Positions 1 to 5,627 are shown, numbered from the stretch's first letter. The stretch is DNA of 8,002 bases from an uncultured Clostridia bacterium (GCA_944386395.1 CALXAZ010000199.1:1-8002), one strand, 5' to 3'. Numbers and translations: made by a program. Notes: generated by a model not told the origin, from the sequence alone.

Positions 1-7
1 CTATTGT

Positions 8-13
8 CTCCTT
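8..13 (-). promoter_or_regulatory. Ribosome binding site of the gene after infC (expected rpmI)
   Basis: Read on the minus strand, AAGGAG lies 7 nt after the infC stop codon and is followed by ACAATAG before the window ends. That places a start codon right at or just beyond the edge. In Firmicutes the gene following infC is almost always rpmI (ribosomal protein L35) and then rplT (L20). The binding site is seen directly; the identity of the gene is inferred from that conserved order. Confidence 0.6.
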
Positions 14-19
14 TACGAG

Positions 20-550
20 TTATTTCCCTTCGGGCTTTATCGCTTTGGGTGCAAGATATATGGACGTGCTGCGCCCTTCTAGCTTAGGCGCCTTTTCAAC
101 AGTAGCAACATCACTCAAACCTTCTGAAAAACGAATGAGCAGCTCTTCTCCGATATACGTATGCGCCATCGCACGCCCTCTAAAGCGCACCGTTGCCTTA
201 ACCTTGTTCCCATCCGTCAGAAACTTCTGGGCGCTACGCTGCTTTGTTTCAAAGTCGTGCGTATCTATCCCCGGGGACATGCGCACTTCTTTAACCTCCA
301 CAACTTTTTGATTACGGCGGGCTTCCTTTTCCTTTTTCGCCTGTTCAAAGCGGAACTTTCCATAGTCCATAATACGACAGACCGGCGGCTGAGCCTTTGG
401 TGCTATCTTTACAAGATCGAGATTTTTTTCCTCTGCCACCTCAAGGGCATCTTTTATCGGGACAATACCAAGCTGCTCCCCATCCTCGCCTATCAGACGC
501 ACTTCTTTATCGCGTATCTCTTCGTTGATTTGATGATTTAAGTTGCTAAT
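20..550 (-). CDS. infC: Translation initiation factor IF-3, with AUU start codon
   Basis: IF-3 binds the 30S subunit, keeps it apart from 50S and checks start-codon/initiator-tRNA pairing. The protein is 176 aa, the family's usual size. The N-terminal domain opens with QINEEIRDKEVRLIGEDGEQ and continues to PPVCRIMDYGKFRFE (about residues 1-75). A lysine/arginine-rich linker (KKEKEARRNQK) follows, then the C-terminal domain with the KEVRMSPGIDTHDFETK stretch and VRFRGRAMAH. I chose the ATT at 550-548 because GGAGGTG (564-558) lies 7 nt before it and the conserved N terminus begins there. The ATG further upstream at 628 would put the attenuator terminator inside the coding region. A non-AUG start is typical of infC and lets IF-3 repress its own translation. 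The leader (about 551-714) adds L20-type attenuation. Identification is certain; the start is very likely. Confidence 0.96.
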   Translation of the reverse strand: MSNLNHQINEEIRDKEVRLIGEDGEQLGIVPIKDALEVAEEKNLDLVKIAPKAQPPVCRIMDYGKFRFEQAKKEKEARRNQKVVEVKEVRMSPGIDTHDFETKQRSAQKFLTDGNKVKATVRFRGRAMAHTYIGEELLIRFSEGLSDVATVEKAPKLEGRSTSIYLAPKAIKPEGK

Positions 551-557
551 GCTAAAA

Positions 558-564
558 CACCTCC
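558..564 (-). promoter_or_regulatory. infC ribosome binding site that decides the ATT start
   Basis: GGAGGTG on the minus strand is followed by TTTTAGC and then ATT. The 7-nt spacing is optimal. No ATG, GTG or TTG lies in frame at a comparable distance, so this site fixes the non-canonical start of infC. Confidence 0.85.
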
Positions 565-589
565 AGTATATACCTGAAACATCCTTTTC

Positions 590-618
590 AAAACAAAAGC
601 AGACGGAACCCCGTCTGC
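590..618 (-). terminator. Intrinsic terminator (attenuator) in the infC leader
   Basis: On the minus strand GCAGACGG-GGTT-CCGTCTGC forms a perfect 8-bp stem with a 4-nt loop, followed at once by TTTTGTTTT. It sits between the consensus promoter and infC, so it must be conditional: readthrough is needed for IF-3 to be made. Confidence 0.9.
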
Positions 619-720
619 CTGAATACACACATAAAACGCCGCACTGCGGCTTACGCTGTATTTACCCCTTTGCAAAGCTGGGGGTGAGGCATACGGCTGC
701 CCACTTTCTTTTGCCAGATT

Positions 721-749
721 ATTATATCAGTCTGATTTACTGATGTCAA
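721..749 (-). promoter_or_regulatory. Consensus housekeeping promoter of the infC operon
   Basis: On the minus strand TTGACA (749-744) is separated by exactly 17 nt from TATAAT (726-721). Both hexamers match the sigma-A consensus at every base. Upstream (about 750-775) lies an A/T-rich stretch resembling an UP element. A promoter this strong fits a ribosomal/initiation-factor operon whose output is set downstream by attenuation. Confidence 0.93.
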
Positions 750-804
750 CAGCTTTTTATAATTTTATGAATTCTTCCCGCAGTGTTCAATGGTTAACCC
801 AATA

Positions 805-2349
805 TCAGGATATCAGGCTCTCATATCCATTATTTCGGAGCCAATTTTCCTTTATGGCAAGCAGTTTTTCAATTCCTTCATATTTAAGCGAGTACTCATC
901 GAACAGATTTATCGCCGAAACAAGGTTGTTATACGTAACAGAAACATAGTCGTCCCCTCTAAATGTCCCATCCGCGCAAATCTCATAGAACAAATCCCCG
1001 TTCTCACGTATCCAACTTTCCGCACTTGCATCTATAATACCAAAAATTTCGAGGGCAAGCTCCTTGTATTGGCTATTTTTAAGAGCCGCTCCCCCTCTAT
1101 ACAACATCTCCGCAGACTGTAGGAAATGATTGAGTGAGCAGGCACCAGATGCTACCGTCCTATCCCCGGAAACATAGTCTGGCATAAAGCTCCACCCACC
1201 TCTTTCAAATGCAAACTTCTCCCACAGGCTCTTATATACGTTCATCAGCATTCTCAGCGCACTATCAAGATCATTATCTTCAAATTTATTTTTCGCATAA
1301 ATTAAAGCTGAAGCGGTATCCGCATTAAACCTAGTGTCGTAAAAAACTGCGCCTATTCCATATGCTTCTCTAAGGCGCTGAGATTCTGGCAGAGTGGGCA
1401 TAAAACCGTACTGCTTAATGAAATCTGCAGTTGAGTAGAGCATACTTGCTGAAATAATATCAAAAAACGCCCCAGAATCTTCTTCACTTGCAGAGCGCAA
1501 CAGCCATGCTGCCGGAGACTTATATATATACCTTTGCTCACTATATGGATGTGGCATATAATCTTCCGGCTTCTCCATATATACTCCATCGCTCAGAATA
1601 TGATATTCACCCGATGCGTCAAAGTTAACAGCCTTCATCCCCTTGTACTCAACATCCCAATTCACAAGATCACTCGAGCATAGCGCACCATAGAGCACAG
1701 TTTCAAAGCCTTCATCTCCTGCAAACGCTTTCGCTGCATATATCTTTCCGTTTTGCACTGTAATGCTATACCCCCGGCTCATACTGCGGCAGATAAATAC
1801 ACTTTTGCCGCAATCTCTGATATTATCCGCTCTTCCCAGCTTGATATGAACATCTTCACTATCTATATACAAACTTGAAAGCGGAGAATATTCAGCACTC
1901 CTTAGCGTTTCTACCTGAGGTAGCGAGGTATCTCCATAACTTATCTCCCTCACATAACCAGTACTTCCATCAGCCTCTAAAATGATAGTTGCACGATCTT
2001 GAAGTTTGGAGCGAAGAAAATACACCGTATTCTCTTTGTCCCTCTGAATTTCAAGCTCAAGCTCCCCTGCCCAACATGAAAATTTATACTTTTCAATTGA
2101 AAGATATTTTTCCTCTCTCGTAGTTTTTTGAGGTATCTTCCCGCTCAAAGCATCACAGTACAGCAGTATTCGGTAGCGGCAGCTTCCACTCTCTACAGGT
2201 ATCGAGAGTACTGGTGTGCGCTTAAGCTCGTTTTCTATCAAAACTTTCTCGTACGCATTTTGCAAATCTGCACTAACCATTCCCAACAGAGCAGCACACA
2301 GCGTGCAACAGGCAAATACAAAGCAAGCTATTCTCTTGAAACGTCTCAT
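805..2349 (-). CDS. Secreted protein of unknown function, possible alpha/alpha-toroid C-terminal half
   Basis: I do not recognise this 514-aa protein. It begins with a typical signal peptide: basic MRRFKR, a hydrophobic core to about residue 24, and a likely cut after VSA (25-27). It should therefore be exported. Residues about 30-270 look beta-rich. Residues about 280-514 look helical, with aromatic and acidic patches such as GGWSFMPDYVSGDR and DDYVSVTYNNL. Such repeating helical segments with W/Y/D clusters resemble six-hairpin glycosidase or epimerase toroids, but I see no diagnostic catalytic motif, so this is only an impression. The start is the ATG at 2349, with GGGGG 6 nt upstream; an adjacent GTG (2352-2350) would sit only 3 nt from it. 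The gene lies 135 bp after asnA with no visible terminator between, so partial co-transcription is possible. No terminator is evident after it before the infC promoter. Confidence 0.85.
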   Translation of the reverse strand: MRRFKRIACFVFACCTLCAALLGMVSADLQNAYEKVLIENELKRTPVLSIPVESGSCRYRILLYCDALSGKIPQKTTREEKYLSIEKYKFSCWAGELELEIQRDKENTVYFLRSKLQDRATIILEADGSTGYVREISYGDTSLPQVETLRSAEYSPLSSLYIDSEDVHIKLGRADNIRDCGKSVFICRSMSRGYSITVQNGKIYAAKAFAGDEGFETVLYGALCSSDLVNWDVEYKGMKAVNFDASGEYHILSDGVYMEKPEDYMPHPYSEQRYIYKSPAAWLLRSASEEDSGAFFDIISASMLYSTADFIKQYGFMPTLPESQRLREAYGIGAVFYDTRFNADTASALIYAKNKFEDNDLDSALRMLMNVYKSLWEKFAFERGGWSFMPDYVSGDRTVASGACSLNHFLQSAEMLYRGGAALKNSQYKELALEIFGIIDASAESWIRENGDLFYEICADGTFRGDDYVSVTYNNLVSAINLFDEYSLKYEGIEKLLAIKENWLRNNGYESLIS

Positions 2350-2484
2350 CACACACCCCCTTGTTATATTTTCTGCCTTTAAATATAATTTATGTGTGGC
2401 TCCGCATTCTCTTTCTTTTGCATTACCTCAGATAGAATATACTAAAACCTAAAGTTGCTTTGTTTTACTACTGTCTCCAATATC

Positions 2485-3492
2485 CTAAAGCAGGTTTATC
2501 CCATTTCTCATACATTCTTCTATCACTTCCTCCGACCACAATGAGGACTGAACCTCGCCTATATGCGCCTTTCTTAAGAAGAGCATACACATCCGTGACT
2601 GACCTATCCCTCCGCCTATCGTATATGGCAGTTCACCATTTAAGAGCGATTTCTGAAAGGGAAGCTCTGCCCTTTCCATACAACCTCTTATCCCGAGCTG
2701 TCGTATAAGAGCTTTTTCATCCACCCGTATTCCCATGGATGACAATTCTAAAGCAATGTCCAACACCGGATAATATACTATTATATCTCCGTTAAGCTCC
2801 CAATCATCATAGTCAGGCGCTCGTCCATCATGTATTTCCCCAGAACGCATCTGCCCACCTATCTGCATTATAAACACTGCACCATATCTTTTCGCAGCGG
2901 CATACTCCCTTTCTCTCGGGGTAAGACCCGGATAAGCATCCTCCAGCTCCTGTGTCGTAACAAATGTGATCTCATCCGGCAGAAGCCTGTTTACAAATTC
3001 ATAATCCTCTGCTATAAACTTCTCGGTGTGCCGGAGAACAGCATATATTGTTTTTACTGTCGACTTCAAGGTGTCGATATTTCTTTCATCCGCCGATATT
3101 ATCTTCTCCCAGTCCCACTGATCCACAAATATCGAGTGTATATTGTCTGTATCCTCATCTCTCCTTATTGCGTTCATATCGGTATACAGACCTTCGCCAT
3201 GCTCAAACCCATAATATTTCAGGGCATATCTTTTCCATTTAGCAAGTGAATGAACTATTTCAACAACATCTCCGGTCTTTTTTATGTCGAAGCTTACAGG
3301 ACGTTCCACTCCGTTAAGAGTGTCATTCAGCCCTGTCCCAGCATGGACAAACAAAGGCGCTGAGACACGCATAAGCCCTAGCTCTATGGCAAGATCACGT
3401 TCAAAAAAATCCTTGACCTTTTTTATGGCAAGCTCCGTCTGCCGTACACTAAGCAGTGATTTGTAACCCTCAGGCACAATAAGTCCCTTCAT
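2485..3492 (-). CDS. asnA: Aspartate--ammonia ligase (ammonia-dependent asparagine synthetase AsnA)
   Basis: AsnA makes asparagine from aspartate, ammonia and ATP, releasing AMP and pyrophosphate. It is a cytosolic homodimer related to class II aminoacyl-tRNA synthetases (AspRS/AsnRS). At 335 aa it matches the roughly 330 aa of E. coli AsnA. Family motifs are intact and in order: EIVHSLAKWKR (78-88), YTDMNAIRRDED (103-114), SIFVDQWDWEK (120-130), HDGRAPDYDDW (221-231), LNGDI, ELSSMGIRVD (249-258) and the class II motif 3-like GGGIGQSR (293-300). The ATG at 3492 follows AAAGGGA at a spacing of about 7 nt, and the N terminus (PEGYKSLLSVRQTE) aligns with family starts. A strong extended -10 promoter lies about 135 nt upstream, and the leader contains a small open frame. 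No T-box motif is visible, although asn genes in Firmicutes are often T-box controlled. Identification is certain. Confidence 0.97.
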   Translation of the reverse strand: MKGLIVPEGYKSLLSVRQTELAIKKVKDFFERDLAIELGLMRVSAPLFVHAGTGLNDTLNGVERPVSFDIKKTGDVVEIVHSLAKWKRYALKYYGFEHGEGLYTDMNAIRRDEDTDNIHSIFVDQWDWEKIISADERNIDTLKSTVKTIYAVLRHTEKFIAEDYEFVNRLLPDEITFVTTQELEDAYPGLTPREREYAAAKRYGAVFIMQIGGQMRSGEIHDGRAPDYDDWELNGDIIVYYPVLDIALELSSMGIRVDEKALIRQLGIRGCMERAELPFQKSLLNGELPYTIGGGIGQSRMCMLFLRKAHIGEVQSSLWSEEVIEECMRNGINLL

Positions 3493-3519
3493 ATTTTATT
3501 CCCTTTCTCCATATTTTCA

Positions 3520-3603
3520 TCATATACCAGGTATCATTCCCAGTATCTCGTACCTACAAGCTTTTGCCTGCAACAATTTCCTTCTGTAAGCGTCTTTCCT
3601 CAT
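3520..3603 (-). CDS. Candidate 27-aa small protein or leader peptide upstream of asnA
   Basis: Reading the asnA leader shows an ATG-started frame of 27 codons ending in two tandem TGA codons, 27 nt before the asnA start. The peptide is strongly basic in its first half (MRKDAYRRKLLQAKA) and hydrophobic at its end (YEILGMIPGI). That amphipathic composition looks protein-like rather than random. It lies entirely between the asnA promoter and asnA. It has no asparagine codons, so classical attenuation by asparagine starvation is not supported. A ribosome binding site is weak (only GAAG nearby), which is the main doubt. It could be a co-transcribed small protein, a translation-coupling upstream frame, or chance. 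Confidence 0.4.
   Translation of the reverse strand: MRKDAYRRKLLQAKACRYEILGMIPGI
3524..3534 (-). repeat. 11-bp perfect palindrome in the asnA leader
   Basis: ATACC-T-GGTAT is a perfect inverted repeat lying in the last codons of the small open frame, 32 nt before asnA. On the same strand GATACTGGG lies just upstream of GATACCTGG, a partial direct repeat. It could act as an operator or RNA stem near the asnA ribosome binding site, or reflect codon constraint only. Confidence 0.35.
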
Positions 3604-3610
3604 AACGCTT
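3588..3610 (-). other. Hairpin in the 5' part of the asnA leader
   Basis: On the minus strand AAGCGT (3610-3605) can pair with ACGCTT (3593-3588) across an 11-nt loop. The ATG of the small leader frame (3603-3601) lies in the loop. There is no T-run after it, so it is not a terminator. The stem is short and may be fortuitous, but its position could affect initiation of the small frame. Confidence 0.35.
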
Positions 3611-3633
3611 CAAGCAAGCAAAAACTTTGGCTT

Positions 3634-3662
3634 ATTATAGCACAATTATCATCTTTTGAAAA
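3634..3662 (-). promoter_or_regulatory. Extended -10 promoter of asnA
   Basis: On the minus strand TGC-TATAAT is a perfect -10 hexamer (3639-3634) with the TGn extension. A partial -35, TTTTCA (3662-3657), lies 17 nt away and matches consensus at four of six bases. It sits right after the terminator of the preceding operon and about 135 nt before asnA, giving asnA an independent transcript with a long leader. Confidence 0.8.
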
Positions 3663-3665
3663 TAG

Positions 3666-3697
3666 AAAGAAGTCTGAAAAATATTTCAGACTTCTTT
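3666..3697 (-). terminator. Terminator of the TVP38-like/YiiX-like operon
   Basis: AAAGAAGTCTGAAA and TTTCAGACTTCTTT form a perfect 14-bp stem with a 4-nt loop, starting immediately after the stop codon at 3700-3698. On the minus strand the U-rich end continues as CTATTTTC. The stem is A/T-flanked and near symmetrical, so it may work in both directions. Confidence 0.85.
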
Positions 3698-4270
3698 TTA
3701 AACAGTTCTCAGCTTTCCTTGTGGATATAACGCTTGATCTGAGCTGGACACACATCCCCTAAGATCACCGCAATACACCAGATTCAGTTCTTTCAGCCCC
3801 TCGAAATCTACTGGTTTCATAAGCGACTGCTCCTTTGGGCATTTTAGCGCACCTGCGCTTCCAAGGACTTCCGCTACAAACTGTGAACACATATAATGTT
3901 TTCTCCGATAAAAGGGTATATCCAGCATATAGAACAATATTCCAAGAAAATTGTACCTATAATAATCCTTATGAGCAATAAACCAGTTTATTCTGCTTTC
4001 TATTGTATCATATACCTTATCAGATACACGTAGCTCATATACAGCACAGGGTGCTCCCCCATTTTTTCTATATACCCCCATTTTTATGTCCTCCGGTACA
4101 AATCCGGCAATCATGGGGAAATAGAGATTCTGACGTCCAAAGCTGTACAATCTTGTCATTTCCCTGTCGAGTGACAATGCAGCATGCGTATACTTGTTTC
4201 CTGTAGCCATATGTATAAGCCCAGAAAATATCGTATTGGTCCTGCACAACAAAATATATACCGATTTCAA
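3698..4270 (-). CDS. Permuted NlpC/P60 papain-like protein (YiiX/YebB-like)
   Basis: This 190-aa protein has the layout of circularly permuted NlpC/P60 enzymes: the catalytic histidine near the N terminus (KYTHAALSL, His29) and the catalytic cysteine late (YMCSQFVAEVL, Cys128), the reverse of ordinary NlpC/P60 proteins. Members of this superfamily are thought to hydrolyse amide, peptide or lipid-acyl bonds; the substrate here is unknown. There is no signal peptide, so it is probably cytosolic or membrane-associated. The start is TTG at 4270: AAGGAG ends 8 nt upstream, inside the end of the preceding gene, and TTG overlaps that gene's TGA as TTGA. The next ATG in frame is at residue 21 and would leave little room before the His motif. 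The coupled membrane-protein partner suggests a shared role at the envelope. The fold call comes from motifs and is fairly confident; the function is inference. Confidence 0.8.
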   Translation of the reverse strand: MKSVYILLCRTNTIFSGLIHMATGNKYTHAALSLDREMTRLYSFGRQNLYFPMIAGFVPEDIKMGVYRKNGGAPCAVYELRVSDKVYDTIESRINWFIAHKDYYRYNFLGILFYMLDIPFYRRKHYMCSQFVAEVLGSAGALKCPKEQSLMKPVDFEGLKELNLVYCGDLRGCVSSSDQALYPQGKLRTV

Positions 4271-4989
4271 TGATGTTTCTCCTTGTCCGAATGCTTTTCA
4301 ATTATTTTTTTATATACGACCACACCTATTATACTTACCACCGCCGTAATTGCAAAAACTATTACCGCAAAGCTGTAATCCTGTATTCCCAGAGCGTTTC
4401 CCCCTATAGTAGATGTTATTACTGACGGTATCCGCGCCACAGTTGAAATAAGAAGATATGTCCACAGCTTCGTTGGCGTGAGACCAACGATATATGTCAG
4501 CACATCCTTGGGTGTTCCTGGGATAAAAAAGAGTATAAATATTATCGCATCCAGCTTTTTACTGTTTTGCAAAAACTTTAATTTTTTTATTTTTTCTTCT
4601 GGAAATACCATACGGACAACCCGGTTACCCGTGCGCCGTACAAAAAGAAATATAATACTCCCTCCTATCATCGCCCCCAGCAGACACAGCACTGTACCTT
4701 CAACAGCTCCAAAAGCATATCCCGCTCCTATTTCCAGAGGTTCTCCAGGTATTATTGCTATTATCACCTGTAATGCCATCATTCCAAGAAAAGCAACCCT
4801 GCCCAGCATTCCATTGCTGTCTACCCATTCCCGAAATCCATATGGATTGGCGATAAACTCCAGCATTGGTTTCCCGATAAACCACCCAACCACTACCGAA
4901 AACAGAACAAATATAATAATAAATACTATACCCGTGATTTTTCTCTTCTTTGTAAGCTCCTCTTCCGTTTCAAATCTTTTCAACTTCAC
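4267..4989 (-). CDS. TVP38/TMEM64 (DedA superfamily, VTT domain) membrane protein
   Basis: A 240-aa integral membrane protein. There is a short basic N-terminal tail, a first membrane segment at about 18-38, hydrophobic segments at about 62-82 and 89-117, a pair of segments at about 147-170 and 175-195, and a last one at about 205-227, with a charged C terminus (KKIIEKHSDKEKHH). The VTT-domain signatures are present: PGEPLEIGAGYAFG (81-94) and FIPGTPKDVLTYIVGL (155-170), followed by ARIPSVITSTIGGNALG. The wider DedA/VTT superfamily includes proteins implicated in moving undecaprenyl phosphate or phospholipids across membranes. Which substrate applies here cannot be told. The start is a GTG at 4989; AGGGG lies 4 nt upstream, which is rather close, and a TTG two codons on is an alternative. 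It is coupled to the downstream YiiX-like gene by a 4-nt TTGA overlap. Confidence 0.9.
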   Translation of the reverse strand: MKLKRFETEEELTKKRKITGIVFIIIFVLFSVVVGWFIGKPMLEFIANPYGFREWVDSNGMLGRVAFLGMMALQVIIAIIPGEPLEIGAGYAFGAVEGTVLCLLGAMIGGSIIFLFVRRTGNRVVRMVFPEEKIKKLKFLQNSKKLDAIIFILFFIPGTPKDVLTYIVGLTPTKLWTYLLISTVARIPSVITSTIGGNALGIQDYSFAVIVFAITAVVSIIGVVVYKKIIEKHSDKEKHH

Positions 4990-4996
4990 CGCACCC

Positions 4997-5001
4997 CTGC
5001 A
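4997..5001 (-). promoter_or_regulatory. Upstream signals of the TVP38-like gene
   Basis: An AGGGG-type ribosome binding site lies just before the GTG start. Further upstream a perfect TATAAT (5026-5021) could be a -10 box, but I find no -35 at 16-18 nt, so the promoter is uncertain. Confidence 0.35.
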
Positions 5002-5011
5002 AATATATCTT

Positions 5012-5179
5012 TTATAGATGATTATATCCTATATTTATCAAAATTTCATCGACTATATATAAAAAAATACTAAACAGATTCTTATAATTTTCTTTCAAAT
5101 CCATCCCATCATGCGCAATTTGCTCTTGCCTATATTCCAATTTTCCAAAATATATCCCTTTTATAATATTCTCTCGCAT
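5012..5179 (-). pseudogene. Possible small-protein remnant (55 codons) between spoIIID and the TVP38-like gene
   Basis: After the spoIIID terminator a frame starting at ATG 5179 (or 5185) runs 55-57 codons to the TAA at 5014-5012. Its text has protein-like features: IIKGIYFGKLEYRQEQ, then YKNLFSIFLYIVDEIL. The IYFGKLE part recalls, from memory only, small Clostridial proteins beginning with a LYYGN-like motif (DUF6809-like). No ribosome binding site precedes either ATG, and the frame is continuous with a longer frame that runs antisensibly through the terminator and out of frame into spoIIID, which is surely not coding. It may be a decayed gene, a real small protein with a poor start, or chance in AT-rich DNA. 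Confidence 0.22.
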
Positions 5180-5184
5180 ACACA

Positions 5185-5240
5185 TAAAAGAGCCCACTTT
5201 GCTGCCAGCTGACCTGCCGAGCAACAAATGGGCTCTTTTA
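5185..5240 (-). terminator. Long terminator downstream of spoIIID
   Basis: TAAAAGAGCCCA (5185-5196) and TGGGCTCTTTTA (5229-5240) form a perfect 12-bp outer stem. After one unpaired base, an inner 8-bp stem (5198-5205 with 5221-5228, including one G-U pair on the minus strand) extends it, leaving a 15-nt loop that contains CAGCTG. It lies 42 nt past the spoIIID stop, and the A-rich and T-rich ends would make it work in either direction. The helix is unusually long for a simple terminator. Confidence 0.88.
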
Positions 5241-5282
5241 TCTCCGCACAGGCATACCTCACAGTAACAGCCTGCACAATCT

Positions 5283-5540
5283 TTATCTGTTATTTTGGCT
5301 GCGGTACTTCTCTTTTGTCGCCATTCCTCCACGAAGATGTCGTTCCGCCTTATTTATTTCAAGGATCTCTTTTACCTGTATATACAAATTCCTGTCGTAC
5401 GTCATAAGCCGCTCTGTTAAATCTTTATGCACAGTAGATTTGCTTATTCCAAACTTTTTTGCGGCATCTCTTACCGTTGCTCTGTTTTCCACTATGTAGT
5501 GACCGAGCGTCTCGGCACGTACTTCTATATTACCTCTCAT
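5283..5540 (-). CDS. spoIIID: Sporulation transcription factor SpoIIID
   Basis: SpoIIID is a small DNA-binding regulator made in the mother cell during endospore formation. It activates or represses many sigma-E genes and prepares the switch to sigma-K. This protein is 85 aa. The helix-turn-helix lies at about residues 22-41, with the hallmark FGISKSTVHKDLTERL (30-45), then VKEILEINKAERHLRGGMATKEKY (56-79), matching the basic C-terminal region of the family. I start it at ATG 5540: the protein then begins MRGNIEVRAETLGHYIVE, like other SpoIIID N termini, and GAGGGTGGG lies about 7 nt upstream. An ATG-like extension to 5588 would add 16 unrelated residues and lacks support. It is monocistronic, ending at a strong terminator, and a sigma-E-like promoter fits upstream. 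It shows the host is a spore former or descends from one. Confidence 0.95.
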   Translation of the reverse strand: MRGNIEVRAETLGHYIVENRATVRDAAKKFGISKSTVHKDLTERLMTYDRNLYIQVKEILEINKAERHLRGGMATKEKYRSQNNR

Positions 5541-5574
5541 TCCATTCCCACCCTCTTTGCAATATGCATGCTCA

Positions 5575-5601
5575 TATATATGCCTCAAACAGCTGGTTTA
5601 T
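5575..5601 (-). promoter_or_regulatory. Putative sigma-E promoter of spoIIID
   Basis: On the minus strand ATA (5601-5599) is followed after 16 nt by CATATATA (5582-5575). This fits the sigma-E pattern of an ATA-containing -35 and a CATANNNT-like -10. Transcription would begin near 5567, giving a short leader with the ribosome binding site before ATG 5540. In Bacillus spoIIID is known to need sigma-E. The region is AT-rich, so a chance match is possible. Confidence 0.5.
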
Positions 5602-5613
5602 GTTGCACACAAA

Positions 5614-5627
5614 GTCTATATATAGAC
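5614..5627. repeat. 14-bp perfect palindrome between spoIIID and the lipoprotein gene
   Basis: GTCTATATATAGAC is a perfect inverted repeat in the 174-bp divergent region (5541-5714). It lies just upstream of the putative spoIIID promoter and 87 bp before the lipoprotein start, a suitable place for an operator acting on either gene. No convincing sigma-A promoter for the lipoprotein gene is visible in this region. Confidence 0.5.

Larger units (their letters stand above)
551..714 (-). promoter_or_regulatory. L20-type leader of the infC operon
   Basis: The expected transcript start near 714 leaves about 164 nt of untranslated leader. On the minus strand it holds three elements in order. The first is a stem ACCCC/GGGGT (685-681 with 668-664), flanked by GTAT (694-691) and ATAC (661-658), which can pair around it. 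The second is a hairpin GCCGC-AGT-GCGGC (650-638). The third is an intrinsic terminator at 618-590. This arrangement matches the known Firmicute L20 leader, in which ribosomal protein L20 binding promotes premature termination ahead of infC-rpmI-rplT. The hairpins are seen in the sequence; L20 control is inferred from position and family knowledge. Confidence 0.75.

Noticed and set aside
551..628. Extension of IF-3 to the ATG at 628 (26 extra residues)
   Set aside because: The extension runs through the leader terminator, has no family similarity, and the ATT at 550 has a much better ribosome binding site.
792..799. GGTTAACC palindrome just past the secreted protein gene
   Set aside because: Only 8 bp, no T-run, no nearby regulated start; probably chance.
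2350..2484. 14-codon ATG frame and possible promoter in the gap between asnA and the secreted protein gene
   Set aside because: The frame is very short with its GAGGT too close to the ATG, and several TATATT-like boxes lack a matching -35. I see no hairpin terminator here either.
3493..3640. T-box riboswitch for asnA
   Set aside because: Expected from family knowledge, but no T-box core sequence and no terminator/antiterminator pair is present in the leader.
4478..5017. 179-aa plus-strand frame opposite the TVP38-like gene
   Set aside because: Antisense shadow of a hydrophobic membrane protein; composition (Ser/Pro/Ile-rich) is typical of such shadows.
5012..5332. 106-aa minus-strand frame starting inside spoIIID
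   Set aside because: It overlaps the end of spoIIID in another frame and reads straight through the long terminator; at most its last 55 codons could be meaningful and these are listed separately.
5541..5588. Longer spoIIID with 16 additional N-terminal residues
   Set aside because: The extra residues do not resemble SpoIIID N termini, and they would overlap the putative promoter-proximal region; ATG 5540 has the better ribosome binding site.
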